From [Ruminococcus] lactaris ATCC 29176 (lineage in GTDB: Bacteria > Bacillota > Clostridia > Lachnospirales > Lachnospiraceae), in assembly GCF_025152405.1 (NCBI RefSeq), contig NZ_CP102292.1:992001-1056000 (forward strand): a DNA stretch of 64,000 nucleotides, given 5' to 3'. Position 1 is the first letter of the stretch, and every line of letters starts with the position of its first letter. The translations under genes and the position numbers were made by a program. Positions 17,484-28,089 of this stretch are shown in pieces. A model generated the notes under the pieces. It was given only the letters and a program-made list of their open reading frames with translations, searched no databases and was not told where the DNA came from.

Positions 17484-18148
17484 GAAACGATATGAAAGAA
17501 TGTATGGTATATGCGAAAGACAGAAAAACGATTCTATGCAGTGCGTTTGGCTGCATGTTTTCGATTGGAATAGCAGGAATTATAGTACTTCCGTATTTTA
17601 TGGGACAGTGGAGTTATGACCGGCGTATTGGACCACTGCACATGATACTGGGAGGAGTGTGTTTCTGTGTTGGGATCATCCTGTTATACCTGCTTTTCAA
17701 AAAATATATTTCCAGGGAAACAGAATTCTGTAAATCGGTAATGATACGTTGTGGAATGCTGTATTTAATTGGTCAGTTAGTGGTTAGCTGTATAATGGGA
17801 GGCATTGGATGGGGGATTGCAAAGACAGGCAGATTGGACCAGGAACAGATAAAATGGCTGATCTATCTGTTATCCGGATTCTGTCAGAACATGATACGTG
17901 TCGGGTTTATTTACTTATTGATGGAACAATTTTATGAAAGAAATTGGAAAGAAGATATTTTCATGGGAAAAAGAGCGATCGCAGTACTTCTTGGGTTGTG
18001 CGTGATAATGACTTTGCCTGCATTTTTGCCTGAGAGAAATCTTCAAAGTGGAGTTACACTTTTATGTCAGTGTATCTTTTTGATGGGGCTGATTGTCTAT
18101 TTTGGTAATCGTGCATGGAGGAAAAATATAAATGAAAAAGTGGGATAA
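17480..18148 (+). CDS. Six-helix membrane protein between sortase and Rhs
   Basis: 222 residues with about six membrane helices (for example FGCMFSIGIAGIIVLPYFMG, LHMILGGVCFCVGIILLYLL and VTLLCQCIFLMGLIVYFG). The family is not recognised. It starts within the sortase stop (ATGA overlap; a second ATG lies at 17492) and its end overlaps the Rhs start by 17 nt, so all three are translationally coupled. Position suggests a role in export, anchoring or control of the Rhs protein, or self-protection. This is inference. Confidence 0.75.
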   Translation: MRNDMKECMVYAKDRKTILCSAFGCMFSIGIAGIIVLPYFMGQWSYDRRIGPLHMILGGVCFCVGIILLYLLFKKYISRETEFCKSVMIRCGMLYLIGQLVVSCIMGGIGWGIAKTGRLDQEQIKWLIYLLSGFCQNMIRVGFIYLLMEQFYERNWKEDIFMGKRAIAVLLGLCVIMTLPAFLPERNLQSGVTLLCQCIFLMGLIVYFGNRAWRKNINEKVG

Positions 18149-21100
18149 ATGGAAAAAACGAATTTTGGTATTCGTTGTTACTGGATGTATGTTATTAGAT
18201 TCTGATATGGCGGTTTTAGCGGAAGAAACTCAAAAAGTAGTTTCAAATCTATATGATGAATATCAGACAGAACAATTATATAAGAAGCAGTATGAGGAAA
18301 CGGTTGGACAGGTGCAGCCTGAGCAGTCAGCAGAGAATAACGATGATTTGAAAAAGAACTTAAAAGATGCAGAAGTTTTGGTAGAAAGTGCATTCAATGA
18401 AAAAGAACAGGTTTCACTGCGTCTGCCTGAAATTACGAAATATACTGATGAAAAGGAAGTTGAACTGACAGGGTTATACGGAGAGCCAGTGGAAGTAAAA
18501 GAACATGAAAAAGTATTCCAGGTGGATGCGACTCATTATGTTACATTGCTTACATCGGAAGCGAATACCTATGAATCAACTTCCGGGGAAATGCGTCCGG
18601 TTGACCTTACTTTAATACCCAAGGATATAGAAGGCAAAGAGGAAGTAAAAATTCCGACAGAAGAAGAGATTCGTGACCCAAATCTGGACCTTATCTATGA
18701 ACCAAAGGACAGCAGCATAGATGTTAGTTTTCCGGCGAATGTTACAGAGGAACGTGGGATTGAAATTACGAATAAAGAACATACACTGGAACTTTTCCCG
18801 CAGGAAGGAACTTATGGGAATGCAACAACGAAAGATCATGCACTGCTTTATAATAATGTTCAGGAAAATATTGATGTACAGTATAGTGTGGATACGACTG
18901 GAGTGAAGGAAGACATTATCTTACGGGAGAAAACAGAGCAGAATGAATTCCATTATGTCTTTGATGCAGAGAGATATGATGTAGAATGCAAAGATAACCA
19001 GATCTTCATTCGTGAAAAGGGTAAGAACACCATCCTGTTTGTCCTGTCTGCACCTTTGATGTCTGATTCTGATGGCAGTCAGTCTCAGAAAATTGAAATG
19101 ACAGCGGAGAAACAATCCGATGATCATACTTATGTGATTACAGTCCGTGCAGACAAAGACTGGCTTCAGGCAGAAGAAAGGGTTTATCCTGTAAAAATCG
19201 ATCCGACGGTTACGATTCCGACAGAAAGCCTGATTGAGGTCACAACAAGTACAGTTCATGGAACCTATCATGGAGCCGGTTATGGCTATGCCGGATACAT
19301 CACCAGTGCCATGACTGGTGTGCCGGGGGCAAAGGACATTGGGCGGAGCAGAATGTATTTTGCAGTTAATTACGATTTCAGGAAGAGTATTCCTTCAGAA
19401 GCAAAAATTGACAGTGCCAGCCTGAATGTATATCAGTATGTGGATTATCCGCAGACAAATGCAACCTTTGCATGTTACCGGATCAATTCCCCATGGAATG
19501 CAGGAAGTCTTACATGGGATAATTCTGTGGGACTTTCATTGGAACCTTCAGGAGAGAATGCAGTGTCTGTCCATAAACATGGGATGCACCAGTTTGATAT
19601 CAGGGAAACGGTGAATAACTGGGTACAGGGGATTACAGATAACAATGGACTGGTTGTTATGGCAACGAATGAGACGGATTTTGGAGGTGCATTCTACACG
19701 CCATATTCTACAGGAACGGGCGGACAGGTGGATTTTTCCTGGGACAAACGCCCAAGTATCACTATTAACTGGAGTGTGCCGGATCCGGTGAATCTAAATT
19801 ACGGACTTAACGATACGACAGTTGCACTCAGAAGCATGGTACTGACGGATAAGAGCGGAAAACTGCAGTTCCAGGGAGTGTTTGCAGATGGCATCGCAAC
19901 ACCGGGAGCTATGGTAGGTTATGCCTTAAATGATGAGAAAAAAGATTATCAGGGCGTTTCTCTGGCAAGCTATTCCTATAAATATCCGGACAGCAGCAGT
20001 TTTGACAGTGCATTTTCTAAGGAGACGACGAAATATAAAGATAAACTTGGGAACTGGCAGACGGTATATCCTTTTACAGAGCCGGAATTCAATGTGCTTT
20101 ATTACATCAATGGGACGGCGGCGAAGGATGGAATCACGGGCCAGACAAAAAAGAGTGATGACTTTACCATTTATAAAGTGACACAGTATGACACGCTTCC
20201 GAAGATTGCGAATTATTATGGAATACCGCTTGCCCAGATTATGCACGACAACCGGGTACAGGATATGCTTCTGGTGGAGAATAATACTCTGTTTATTCGT
20301 AATCCAAAGAAGAATGCGACCGTTCCATATAATCCACCGGCACTGGGTGATACAGAAAAAGCAAAGATTGATGCGGCATTGATGGGAAGAGGACTGCACT
20401 GCGAATTTGGATTTGAACCGGTGAATTTAAATACCGGAAATTTCTATCTGAACCGTACCGATGTGTCCATTCCGGATTACACGGATGATTTTGTGATTGA
20501 ACGGAACTACAACTCCAAAAGAGCAGAACTCGCCAGTGTATTCGGTCGTGGGTGGTCGTTTGATTACACCGAACAGATCACAAAAGATAAAGACGGTAAT
20601 CTGTGTTATCACCGGGGAGATGGAAGCATTTTGCTCTTTACTGAAAAAGACGGGGAATATACAGCACCGGATGGTTATGAACTGAAACTGAACCGAAAGA
20701 AGATCAAAGAAAACATGTTTGACTTTGGGGAGGGAGAAGAAAGCTATCCGGTCTATCAGTACACCATCACAGATGAAACGAATGTAACAAAAACATTTAA
20801 TTACTTTGGAATGCTGACTTCCATCGAAGATGAAAAAGGAAACCAGACCGTCCTTACCTATGATGACAATTATAATCTCAGGGAGATTACATCTCCGGCA
20901 GGACCAAAATACGAGTTTACAACAAATGAAGAAGGATATATTACCGCAATTCAGCTTCCGAACGGCAGTACCCTGTCCTATGCCTATGACGGGAACGGAA
21001 ATCTGATCTCTTACACAGATGCCAACGGAGCGGTGACAAAGTATGAATACGATGACGCTCATCGCATGACCGCATGGTATGATGCGAACGGTACGCGAAT

Positions 21101-24100
21101 TGTCCAAAATGTGTATGATGATCAGGGAAGAGTGACCACTCAGACCGATGCCAATGGTGGAGTCTCAAGTCTCACTTATAAAGATGGACAGACCGTGGCG
21201 ACCGATGCCAATGGGAATCAGACGGTTTATTATTACGATGATCAGATGCGGACCGTCAAAGTAAAAAATCCGGACGGCACGACCCGTACTATGGAATACA
21301 ATGCGGAAAACCAGCTGGAAAGTGAAACAGACGAACTGGGCCATACAACCAGGCATCAGTATGACGAGGCAGGAAATGAAACCATTCAGACCCGGTTTGA
21401 TGGGAAGAAAAAGACCTGGGACTATGACGAGAACCATCATGTCATTCGTGAGAGCGGATATGACGGAATTGCTACAGAATATACCTATGATAAATCAGGT
21501 AATCTTCTGACAATAACAATTGCCGGAAAATTACAACATACTTATACCGTAGATGCACAGGGAAGAATCCTGACAGATACCGATGCCAATGGAAATACCA
21601 TTACCTACACCTATTCCGGTGCAAGGCTGATTACGATGACAGATGCAAAGGGAAACAGGACATCCTACAGCTACAATGCACATGGACTTCTGACAGAGAT
21701 AACTGACGCACTGGGCGGTGTGACATCCTGTACTTATGATGCAGAAGGACGAAAGACCGGCGAGACAACCGCAGACGGAGAACATACAGGGTATACGTTC
21801 GACGCATCCGGAAATGTGACGGCAGTTACAGACGGAAATGGCAACACCGTATCTTTCGCCTTTGACGGGATGGGAAATAAAATCAAAGCGGACAACGGCA
21901 CAGGAGGAACATACAGCTATACCTACGATGCAGTCGGCAATCAGACATCCCTGACCGATGCGGAAGGGAATACAACGACGTATACCTATAATGTAAGAGG
22001 CAACAAACTGACAGAAACAGATGCGGCAGGAGATACCATTACCTACACCTATGATGCACTTGGGAATATCCTGACGCAGACGGATGAAAATGGAAATACA
22101 ACAAGTTATACTTATGATTATGCACAGAATCAGGTAAATTCTGTCACAGATGCCGCAGGAGAACAGGTGTCCTATACATTTCAGGAGGATGGACTTCCGA
22201 CACAGATCACATATCCGCAAGGAACCAGTGACAACTATACCTATGATGAACTGGCAAGAACAACTTCTTACACAGATGAGGGAGGACTTACCATTCGTTA
22301 CACCTATGATGACAATGGAAATGTCCTGACAGAGGATGCTGACGGGCTTGTTACATCGTACAAATATGACAAGCTGAATAACCGGACAAAGACTACTTAC
22401 CCGGATGGAACAGCCGTGTCTTATAAATATGATGTGCTGGGACACTTAAAAGAGATGACCGACGCCAACGGTAATACGACGACTTACCACTACAGCAGTG
22501 ATGGAAAACTCTTGGAACTGACGGACGCACTGGGCAATACAACGAAAGTCGCTTACGATGGAAACGGAAACCAGACTTCACTGACAGACGCCGCCGGAAA
22601 TACAAGCAGTACAGTGTTCGGCAAGCAGAACCAGCCGAAGACAGTGACGGACGCACTGGGAAATGTAACAACTTATCGTTACAATCAGATGGAACAACTC
22701 ATAGAACTGACAGACGCACTGGGCGGAAAGATCACCTATACTTATAACAAGAAGGGTCTGCCATCCGGTGTGACCGATGGTGGCGGCAACACTTATGAGA
22801 TGACATACACTGCCACAGGTCTGTACGATACAATCACAGCGCCGGACGGAACAACGGTAAAATATGAATATAATCGTTTAAATCAGCCGGTGAAAGAGAC
22901 GAGAAGCAGCGGACTGGTGACAGAGTATGAATATGATGCCAAGGGAAGAGTGACTCATACATGGGACAATGAAGGCTTTGAAGAGACTTATGAGTATGAT
23001 GTATATGGAAATAAAAGTTCTGTAACAAATGCATTCGGAGAAGAGACGAGGTATTCCTACGATAAGTATCAGCGGCTGGTGAAAGTCGTGGAAGCAGATG
23101 GAGCTAAGAACACTTATACCTATGATGAGGTGGGCAATCTGACGGAAGCCACAGATGCAGAAGGAAAAATTACAACCTATACCTATGATGCCAATGGAAA
23201 TGTCACTCAGAAAGAAGACAGCAGCGGACGAATCTGGAAGTATAGCTATAATGTGCTAAACCAGCTGACAGAAGAAATCAATCCGGCAGGGGAGAGAACA
23301 AGTTACACCTATGATGTACTTGGCAATCTGACCGGTGTGACCGATGCCAATGGAAATACAGAAACATATGGCTATAATGCACTGTCTCTTCCGGTGATAC
23401 ATACCGATAAAAATGGTAATGACACGCTGTTTACTTACGATGCCCTTCAGAGACTTACAAAAATAACAACCGCAGAGGGCGGAGAAGAAAGTTATGCTTA
23501 CGATGCAGCGGGCAATCAGATCCGTTATACTGATGCAGAAGGAAATGTAACGGAAACTGCCTATGACAACATGAACCGGAAAGTGGGAGAGACCCTTCCG
23601 AATGGCGGAACATATGCCTATGAATATGACGGGAACGGATCACTGAGTAAAGAAACCGATCCGCTGGGAAATGTAACCTCTTATAAAAATAACCTGCATG
23701 GACAGGTGACATCGAAAATCCTTCCAAATGGAGCAGAATACACGTATGCCTATGATAAGCTGGAAAGAATCACAGGACAGACGGCACCACAGGGGCTGAA
23801 GAAGTCTTATACTTACGATATCGCCGGCAATCTGATCCGTGAGACGGATCAGTCAGACCGGAGCATATCTTATGAATATGACATCATGGGCAGACTGAAA
23901 AGTGTAGAAAATCCACTGGGGCAGAAAACCGCTTATACCTATGATGAGAACGGAAATCTCTCTTCACAGGTATCACCGATGGGAAATACCATGCGGTACA
24001 GCTATGACAAGCTGGACAGACTGGAGGAAACACTGGATCCGGCAGGAAGAAAAGAAAGCTATACTTACGACAGCGTTGGCAACCTGACGAAAAAGACGGT

Positions 24101-27100
24101 GAATGATACCCGTGTGACCAGCTATGTGTATGATGCCAATGGCAATCTGACTTCTCTGACCAATGTGTTAGGGCAAACAGAGACGAAAAAGTATGATAAC
24201 ATGAACCGTCTGGTGCAGGAAACAGATGCGGTCGGAGCAAAGACTACCTATCAGTATGATAGGAAAGGACAGTTGCTATCCTCCACAGACGGAAATGGGA
24301 ATACCACAGCGGTCGCTTACGATGGAAACGGCAATGTGATATCTGTTACCGATGGAGAAGGCAGACAGGTACGATATGCTTACGATCTGGCTGATCGGCT
24401 GACGGAAGCGATGGCAGGAGATGCAAGCTATGAAAATCGGAATACTTATACCTATGATGAAGTAGGCAATCTGATTTCTACCACAGACGGAAATGGCAAC
24501 AAGATGACTTACACCTATGATCTGTTGTCCAACCAGACATCAAGAACCAATGCGCTGGGAGAAACAGAAAGCTACAGTTATAATCTGAATAACCGTCTGG
24601 AAAAGATCACCCGTCCAAACGGAAATACGATTCAGTATGACTATAACAAGCTGGATGCACTTCTTCAGACGGATTACTCGGAAGAAGCAGACGGACAGGT
24701 ATTGTATACTTATGATGAAGAAGGCAAACGCCTTTCCATGTCTGATCTGACCGGAACTTCCACCTATCAGTATGATGCGGATGGACGGATCACGGGCGTA
24801 CAGCAGGGAGACGGAAGTGTTATCTTATATAACTATGACAGCTACGGAAATCTTGCGAAGCTGATCTATCCGGACGGAAGCGAAGTACAGTATGAATATG
24901 ATGCACTGGACCGGCTGATAAAAGTCACAGATCGGGAAGGAAAAGAGACCGGTTATACTTATGACGTGGCTGGAAATATGACAGAAGTTTTGCGTGCAAA
25001 CCAAACGAGTGCAAAGCTTACTTATGATGCCGCACATCAGGTGACGGAGATCCAGAACAGAGATGCAAAAGGAAAGACAATCTCAACCTACCGCTATACC
25101 TATGACCTGTCGGGCTATATCCTGACAGAGTCTATTAAAACGAAGGAAGAGACTAAGGTATCTAATTACGGTTACGATGCGGCGGGACAGCTCAGCGAGA
25201 TTGTGATGAAGGATTCAGAAGATAAAGTGATCCAGAGAGTGACGTACGCTTATGACGGAGCAGGAAACAAGATCGAAGTCCGCCAAAGTACGGAAAACGC
25301 ATTGGAGCAGGCGACAGAAACTATCACAAAGAATACCTACAACGCGGCAAACCGACTGGTGTCAAGCGAGCAGGATGGAAAAGAGACAACCTATATCTAC
25401 GATGCGAACGGAAACCGTGTAAGGGAATTAGATGCGGATGAAAAGACGCATACTTATACCTATGATACGGAGAATCGTCTGATAGCCGTACGTGATGACA
25501 AAGGACTTCTGATGGCGGCACTCTATGACGGAGACAGTAACCGGATGTTCACAGCGAACCGCACGGAAGATACGAAGGAGTATCAGCTCTTCAAGGAGAA
25601 AAAGAAATCTCCGAAGACCTCTGACCAGGGAAGAGAAGGATCTATGTTCTGGTACGGATTCGGACAGAACTTCCTGCAGGGATTCCAGGTAGCCAAAGAG
25701 TCCATCGGTCAGACATGGAGAGAACTCTGGGAAGATTTGGTATCAGCTTATCACAGAAAGATCGCGAAAGACCGGGCGGATGAAGAGGGAATCGTGGTAA
25801 ACCCGGACGGCATTACGAACATGCCGGGAGTGGGAGAAGTCACTTATCCGAGTGAGACAAGCCAGGCACTGATCCCATACAAGGTTGTGACAGACACCTA
25901 TGATTACTTTGAAAGCCGGAACTACGTCAATGATATCAATCAGCAGTATACGCAGGTGCTGACAGCCTATGATGAGAATGGGAAGGTAAGAGAGACCTAT
26001 ACCTACGGAAATGAGAGACTGGATTACAGTGACGGTACAGATACGTATTACTATGGCTATACCGGAACCGGTTCGGTAGATCATCTGACAAACACAGAAG
26101 GAATACTTGAGACAGCTTACAGCTATGATGCATTTGGCAATGTCTCCGTAAGTGGAAATACAGAGATACAGAATCCGTATACCTACAATGCGGAATATAT
26201 CGATGCATCGACCGGAAACCAGTACCTGAGAGCGAGATATTATGATCTAGAGGAAGGAATCTTCCTGACACAGGACAGCTATTTGGGAAGTCTGTTAGAA
26301 CCACTCAGCCAGAACCTGTATACCTATGCGGAAAACAATCCGGTGAATTACAGTGATCCGAGTGGACATGGAATCTTAAGTAAGATAAAATCAGCGGCAA
26401 AAAAAGTTACAACTACGGTAAAAAATACCTATAATAAAGCCAAAACATGGGTGAAAAACACCTATAATAAGGCGAAAAACTGGGTATCCAATACCTATCA
26501 AAATGCAAAAAAGGCACTAACAAATGTAGTATCCAGTAGTGGCTCATCAGAAAAAAACAAATCCGGAAAATCTTCATCAGGGGGAAGGTATTCAAGTGGA
26601 GGAAGTAACGCAGGAAACAGAAAATATTCATCATCCAGCAGAGGAAGCAGTAAAAGTAATTTTTATCGGCCATCGACCTATGAACGGGCGAAACGCTTTG
26701 GACAGTCCAGGTATAACTGGTTTAGTTCAAAAATGAAAGAATCTGGAAATATCAGAAATTCCTGGACAAAGGCAATAGAGAAAACCGTAAGAAAATTTTG
26801 TACTACGGCAAATCGTATAAAGAAAGATGCAGTTAAGTCTGTCAAGGCTGCTAATATTGCGATCGGGATAAGTGCAATAACCATAGGCAAGATGAAATTA
26901 GAGCAGTTAAAAAAGAAACTTCCTAATATCAATATCAGTATTGATTATACGGGAACGTGGAAAGACAGTTTGCAGTTGGGACTTGGTATAGTTACGACGG
27001 GCGGAGGACTGCTCTTAACATTAGCGGGTGGTGGAAGTGAAATAGCAAGCGTTGGTTCATCCAGTGCAATCAGTATTCCGGTTGCAACAGAAGGAATTGG

Positions 27101-27503
27101 CATTGCAGGTTCAGGTTTAGCTATATCATTTGATGCTTTAAGGAATATGTTTGATGTACGGATTCAGAAATCGGAAAGTAGTAAAGGTGATGAATCAGGA
27201 AAGAATATACGTGGATCTTCTCAAAACTACATGGAACAGTTGGATGACTTTTCAGAAAATAAAATTGATCATATGGTTAATGGTAGTAAAGGTTCTAACC
27301 ACAATTGGGAAAAGCTAGTTCCTGATAAAAATTGGAACGATATAAAAAATATTGTTAATGATGTAATGGAAAATGGAGAGGAAGGACCATATAAAAGCGT
27401 TTTCTCGAAAAAGAAGATAATAGATGGATATGAGGTTGAGGTTACTTATAATAAATTGTCAGACGGAACTGTTAGAATATCAGATGCATGGATTAATCCA
27501 TAG
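18132..27503 (+). CDS. Giant secreted Rhs/YD-repeat polymorphic toxin
   Basis: 3123 residues. In order: a signal peptide (KKRILVFVVTGCMLLDSDMA, ending near AVLAEE); a DNRLRE-like segment at about 360-560 (RSRMYFAVNYDFRKSIPSEA); a LysM-like module at about 676-722 (DTLPKIANYYGIPLAQIMHD); a DUF6531 block at about 757-815 (EPVNLNTGNFYLNRTDVSIP); dozens of YD repeats (YTYDANGN type) to about 2690; and an RHS core ending NNPVNYSDPSGHG at about 2743. After the core come Lys/Asn-rich NTYNKAKTWVK repeats, a Ser/Gly linker, a Gly-rich hydrophobic stretch (about 2900-3005) and the junction MFDVRIQKSES near 3007. The last roughly 98 residues (NHNWEKLVPDKNWND... VEVTYNKLSDGTVRISDAW) resemble type 35 polymorphic toxins, from memory. 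The Rhs shell is expected to encase the toxin. GGAGG lies ten bases before the ATG. Confidence 0.93.
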   Translation: MKKWDKWKKRILVFVVTGCMLLDSDMAVLAEETQKVVSNLYDEYQTEQLYKKQYEETVGQVQPEQSAENNDDLKKNLKDAEVLVESAFNEKEQVSLRLPEITKYTDEKEVELTGLYGEPVEVKEHEKVFQVDATHYVTLLTSEANTYESTSGEMRPVDLTLIPKDIEGKEEVKIPTEEEIRDPNLDLIYEPKDSSIDVSFPANVTEERGIEITNKEHTLELFPQEGTYGNATTKDHALLYNNVQENIDVQYSVDTTGVKEDIILREKTEQNEFHYVFDAERYDVECKDNQIFIREKGKNTILFVLSAPLMSDSDGSQSQKIEMTAEKQSDDHTYVITVRADKDWLQAEERVYPVKIDPTVTIPTESLIEVTTSTVHGTYHGAGYGYAGYITSAMTGVPGAKDIGRSRMYFAVNYDFRKSIPSEAKIDSASLNVYQYVDYPQTNATFACYRINSPWNAGSLTWDNSVGLSLEPSGENAVSVHKHGMHQFDIRETVNNWVQGITDNNGLVVMATNETDFGGAFYTPYSTGTGGQVDFSWDKRPSITINWSVPDPVNLNYGLNDTTVALRSMVLTDKSGKLQFQGVFADGIATPGAMVGYALNDEKKDYQGVSLASYSYKYPDSSSFDSAFSKETTKYKDKLGNWQTVYPFTEPEFNVLYYINGTAAKDGITGQTKKSDDFTIYKVTQYDTLPKIANYYGIPLAQIMHDNRVQDMLLVENNTLFIRNPKKNATVPYNPPALGDTEKAKIDAALMGRGLHCEFGFEPVNLNTGNFYLNRTDVSIPDYTDDFVIERNYNSKRAELASVFGRGWSFDYTEQITKDKDGNLCYHRGDGSILLFTEKDGEYTAPDGYELKLNRKKIKENMFDFGEGEESYPVYQYTITDETNVTKTFNYFGMLTSIEDEKGNQTVLTYDDNYNLREITSPAGPKYEFTTNEEGYITAIQLPNGSTLSYAYDGNGNLISYTDANGAVTKYEYDDAHRMTAWYDANGTRIVQNVYDDQGRVTTQTDANGGVSSLTYKDGQTVATDANGNQTVYYYDDQMRTVKVKNPDGTTRTMEYNAENQLESETDELGHTTRHQYDEAGNETIQTRFDGKKKTWDYDENHHVIRESGYDGIATEYTYDKSGNLLTITIAGKLQHTYTVDAQGRILTDTDANGNTITYTYSGARLITMTDAKGNRTSYSYNAHGLLTEITDALGGVTSCTYDAEGRKTGETTADGEHTGYTFDASGNVTAVTDGNGNTVSFAFDGMGNKIKADNGTGGTYSYTYDAVGNQTSLTDAEGNTTTYTYNVRGNKLTETDAAGDTITYTYDALGNILTQTDENGNTTSYTYDYAQNQVNSVTDAAGEQVSYTFQEDGLPTQITYPQGTSDNYTYDELARTTSYTDEGGLTIRYTYDDNGNVLTEDADGLVTSYKYDKLNNRTKTTYPDGTAVSYKYDVLGHLKEMTDANGNTTTYHYSSDGKLLELTDALGNTTKVAYDGNGNQTSLTDAAGNTSSTVFGKQNQPKTVTDALGNVTTYRYNQMEQLIELTDALGGKITYTYNKKGLPSGVTDGGGNTYEMTYTATGLYDTITAPDGTTVKYEYNRLNQPVKETRSSGLVTEYEYDAKGRVTHTWDNEGFEETYEYDVYGNKSSVTNAFGEETRYSYDKYQRLVKVVEADGAKNTYTYDEVGNLTEATDAEGKITTYTYDANGNVTQKEDSSGRIWKYSYNVLNQLTEEINPAGERTSYTYDVLGNLTGVTDANGNTETYGYNALSLPVIHTDKNGNDTLFTYDALQRLTKITTAEGGEESYAYDAAGNQIRYTDAEGNVTETAYDNMNRKVGETLPNGGTYAYEYDGNGSLSKETDPLGNVTSYKNNLHGQVTSKILPNGAEYTYAYDKLERITGQTAPQGLKKSYTYDIAGNLIRETDQSDRSISYEYDIMGRLKSVENPLGQKTAYTYDENGNLSSQVSPMGNTMRYSYDKLDRLEETLDPAGRKESYTYDSVGNLTKKTVNDTRVTSYVYDANGNLTSLTNVLGQTETKKYDNMNRLVQETDAVGAKTTYQYDRKGQLLSSTDGNGNTTAVAYDGNGNVISVTDGEGRQVRYAYDLADRLTEAMAGDASYENRNTYTYDEVGNLISTTDGNGNKMTYTYDLLSNQTSRTNALGETESYSYNLNNRLEKITRPNGNTIQYDYNKLDALLQTDYSEEADGQVLYTYDEEGKRLSMSDLTGTSTYQYDADGRITGVQQGDGSVILYNYDSYGNLAKLIYPDGSEVQYEYDALDRLIKVTDREGKETGYTYDVAGNMTEVLRANQTSAKLTYDAAHQVTEIQNRDAKGKTISTYRYTYDLSGYILTESIKTKEETKVSNYGYDAAGQLSEIVMKDSEDKVIQRVTYAYDGAGNKIEVRQSTENALEQATETITKNTYNAANRLVSSEQDGKETTYIYDANGNRVRELDADEKTHTYTYDTENRLIAVRDDKGLLMAALYDGDSNRMFTANRTEDTKEYQLFKEKKKSPKTSDQGREGSMFWYGFGQNFLQGFQVAKESIGQTWRELWEDLVSAYHRKIAKDRADEEGIVVNPDGITNMPGVGEVTYPSETSQALIPYKVVTDTYDYFESRNYVNDINQQYTQVLTAYDENGKVRETYTYGNERLDYSDGTDTYYYGYTGTGSVDHLTNTEGILETAYSYDAFGNVSVSGNTEIQNPYTYNAEYIDASTGNQYLRARYYDLEEGIFLTQDSYLGSLLEPLSQNLYTYAENNPVNYSDPSGHGILSKIKSAAKKVTTTVKNTYNKAKTWVKNTYNKAKNWVSNTYQNAKKALTNVVSSSGSSEKNKSGKSSSGGRYSSGGSNAGNRKYSSSSRGSSKSNFYRPSTYERAKRFGQSRYNWFSSKMKESGNIRNSWTKAIEKTVRKFCTTANRIKKDAVKSVKAANIAIGISAITIGKMKLEQLKKKLPNINISIDYTGTWKDSLQLGLGIVTTGGGLLLTLAGGGSEIASVGSSSAISIPVATEGIGIAGSGLAISFDALRNMFDVRIQKSESSKGDESGKNIRGSSQNYMEQLDDFSENKIDHMVNGSKGSNHNWEKLVPDKNWNDIKNIVNDVMENGEEGPYKSVFSKKKIIDGYEVEVTYNKLSDGTVRISDAWINP

Positions 27504-27514
27504 GAGGAAATATA

Positions 27515-27949
27515 ATGGAAACAAAACTTAAAAAATTGGTATTAGAGGGTTTTTATCACGAAGCAGAAAATGTAATGTTAACAATACCATTAAATGCACA
27601 AAGAGATATAATCATGAATTTAGCATATGATACAGAAAGTATTGCAATATACGGATTTTTGCGATACATGTTAGAAAAAAATAAAACAAAATATTTATTA
27701 GAAATGACTATAGATGTAATGATTAATCCATTATGCTTTGTAGAAGGTGCATATGAAGTGGCACTTTTTCATACCAGAGAATTATTAAAAATAGATTTTT
27801 CTGTAGAAACTATGGAAAAAGTGATTTTTTTTCACGATATTCCAGAAAAACTGGTTGAGGAAAAAGAAGCAGAAGCAGTGGCAAGAGAAATAATAAAAAT
27901 AGAACCTGATAATTGTGTCGCTAATCGTATTTTAAAAAACAAAAAATAA
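27515..27949 (+). CDS. Probable immunity protein for the active Rhs toxin tip
   Basis: 144 residues, 11 nt after the Rhs stop, with AGGAGG before the ATG. AT-rich compared with the Rhs core. It is a soluble, mostly helical acidic protein (KLKKLVLEGFYHEAENVMLT, LLEMTIDVMINPLCFVEGAY) with no recognised family. Position directly after a toxin tip is the standard place for the cognate immunity gene. The target and mechanism are not visible in the sequence. Confidence 0.7.
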   Translation: METKLKKLVLEGFYHEAENVMLTIPLNAQRDIIMNLAYDTESIAIYGFLRYMLEKNKTKYLLEMTIDVMINPLCFVEGAYEVALFHTRELLKIDFSVETMEKVIFFHDIPEKLVEEKEAEAVAREIIKIEPDNCVANRILKNKK

Positions 27950-28089
27950 AAGACCGATAAAAACCGTACCGTTCGGATTAACTGCGAACTTACAGCAATA
28001 TAATGGTCTCATAAATTAAGACACTTTTTCGGACAAATATTAATGAATCTGATATACTAAAATCAGTATGAAAGTGAGGATTCATCATT

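Noticed and set aside
26162..26190. NPYTY in the Rhs core as a possible class B sortase signal (NPxTx)
   Set aside because: It lies inside the conserved RHS core, recurs in the orphan tails, and is not followed by a hydrophobic segment and basic end, so it is not a sorting signal.
20820..26200. Dense tandem repeats that could be mistaken for a CRISPR or satellite array
   Set aside because: They are coding YD repeats of the Rhs protein, uneven in length and sequence, in one continuous frame.
18178..26304. Many open frames on the minus strand inside the Rhs gene
   Set aside because: They are shadows of the repetitive plus-strand coding sequence; none has a ribosome site or a recognisable domain.
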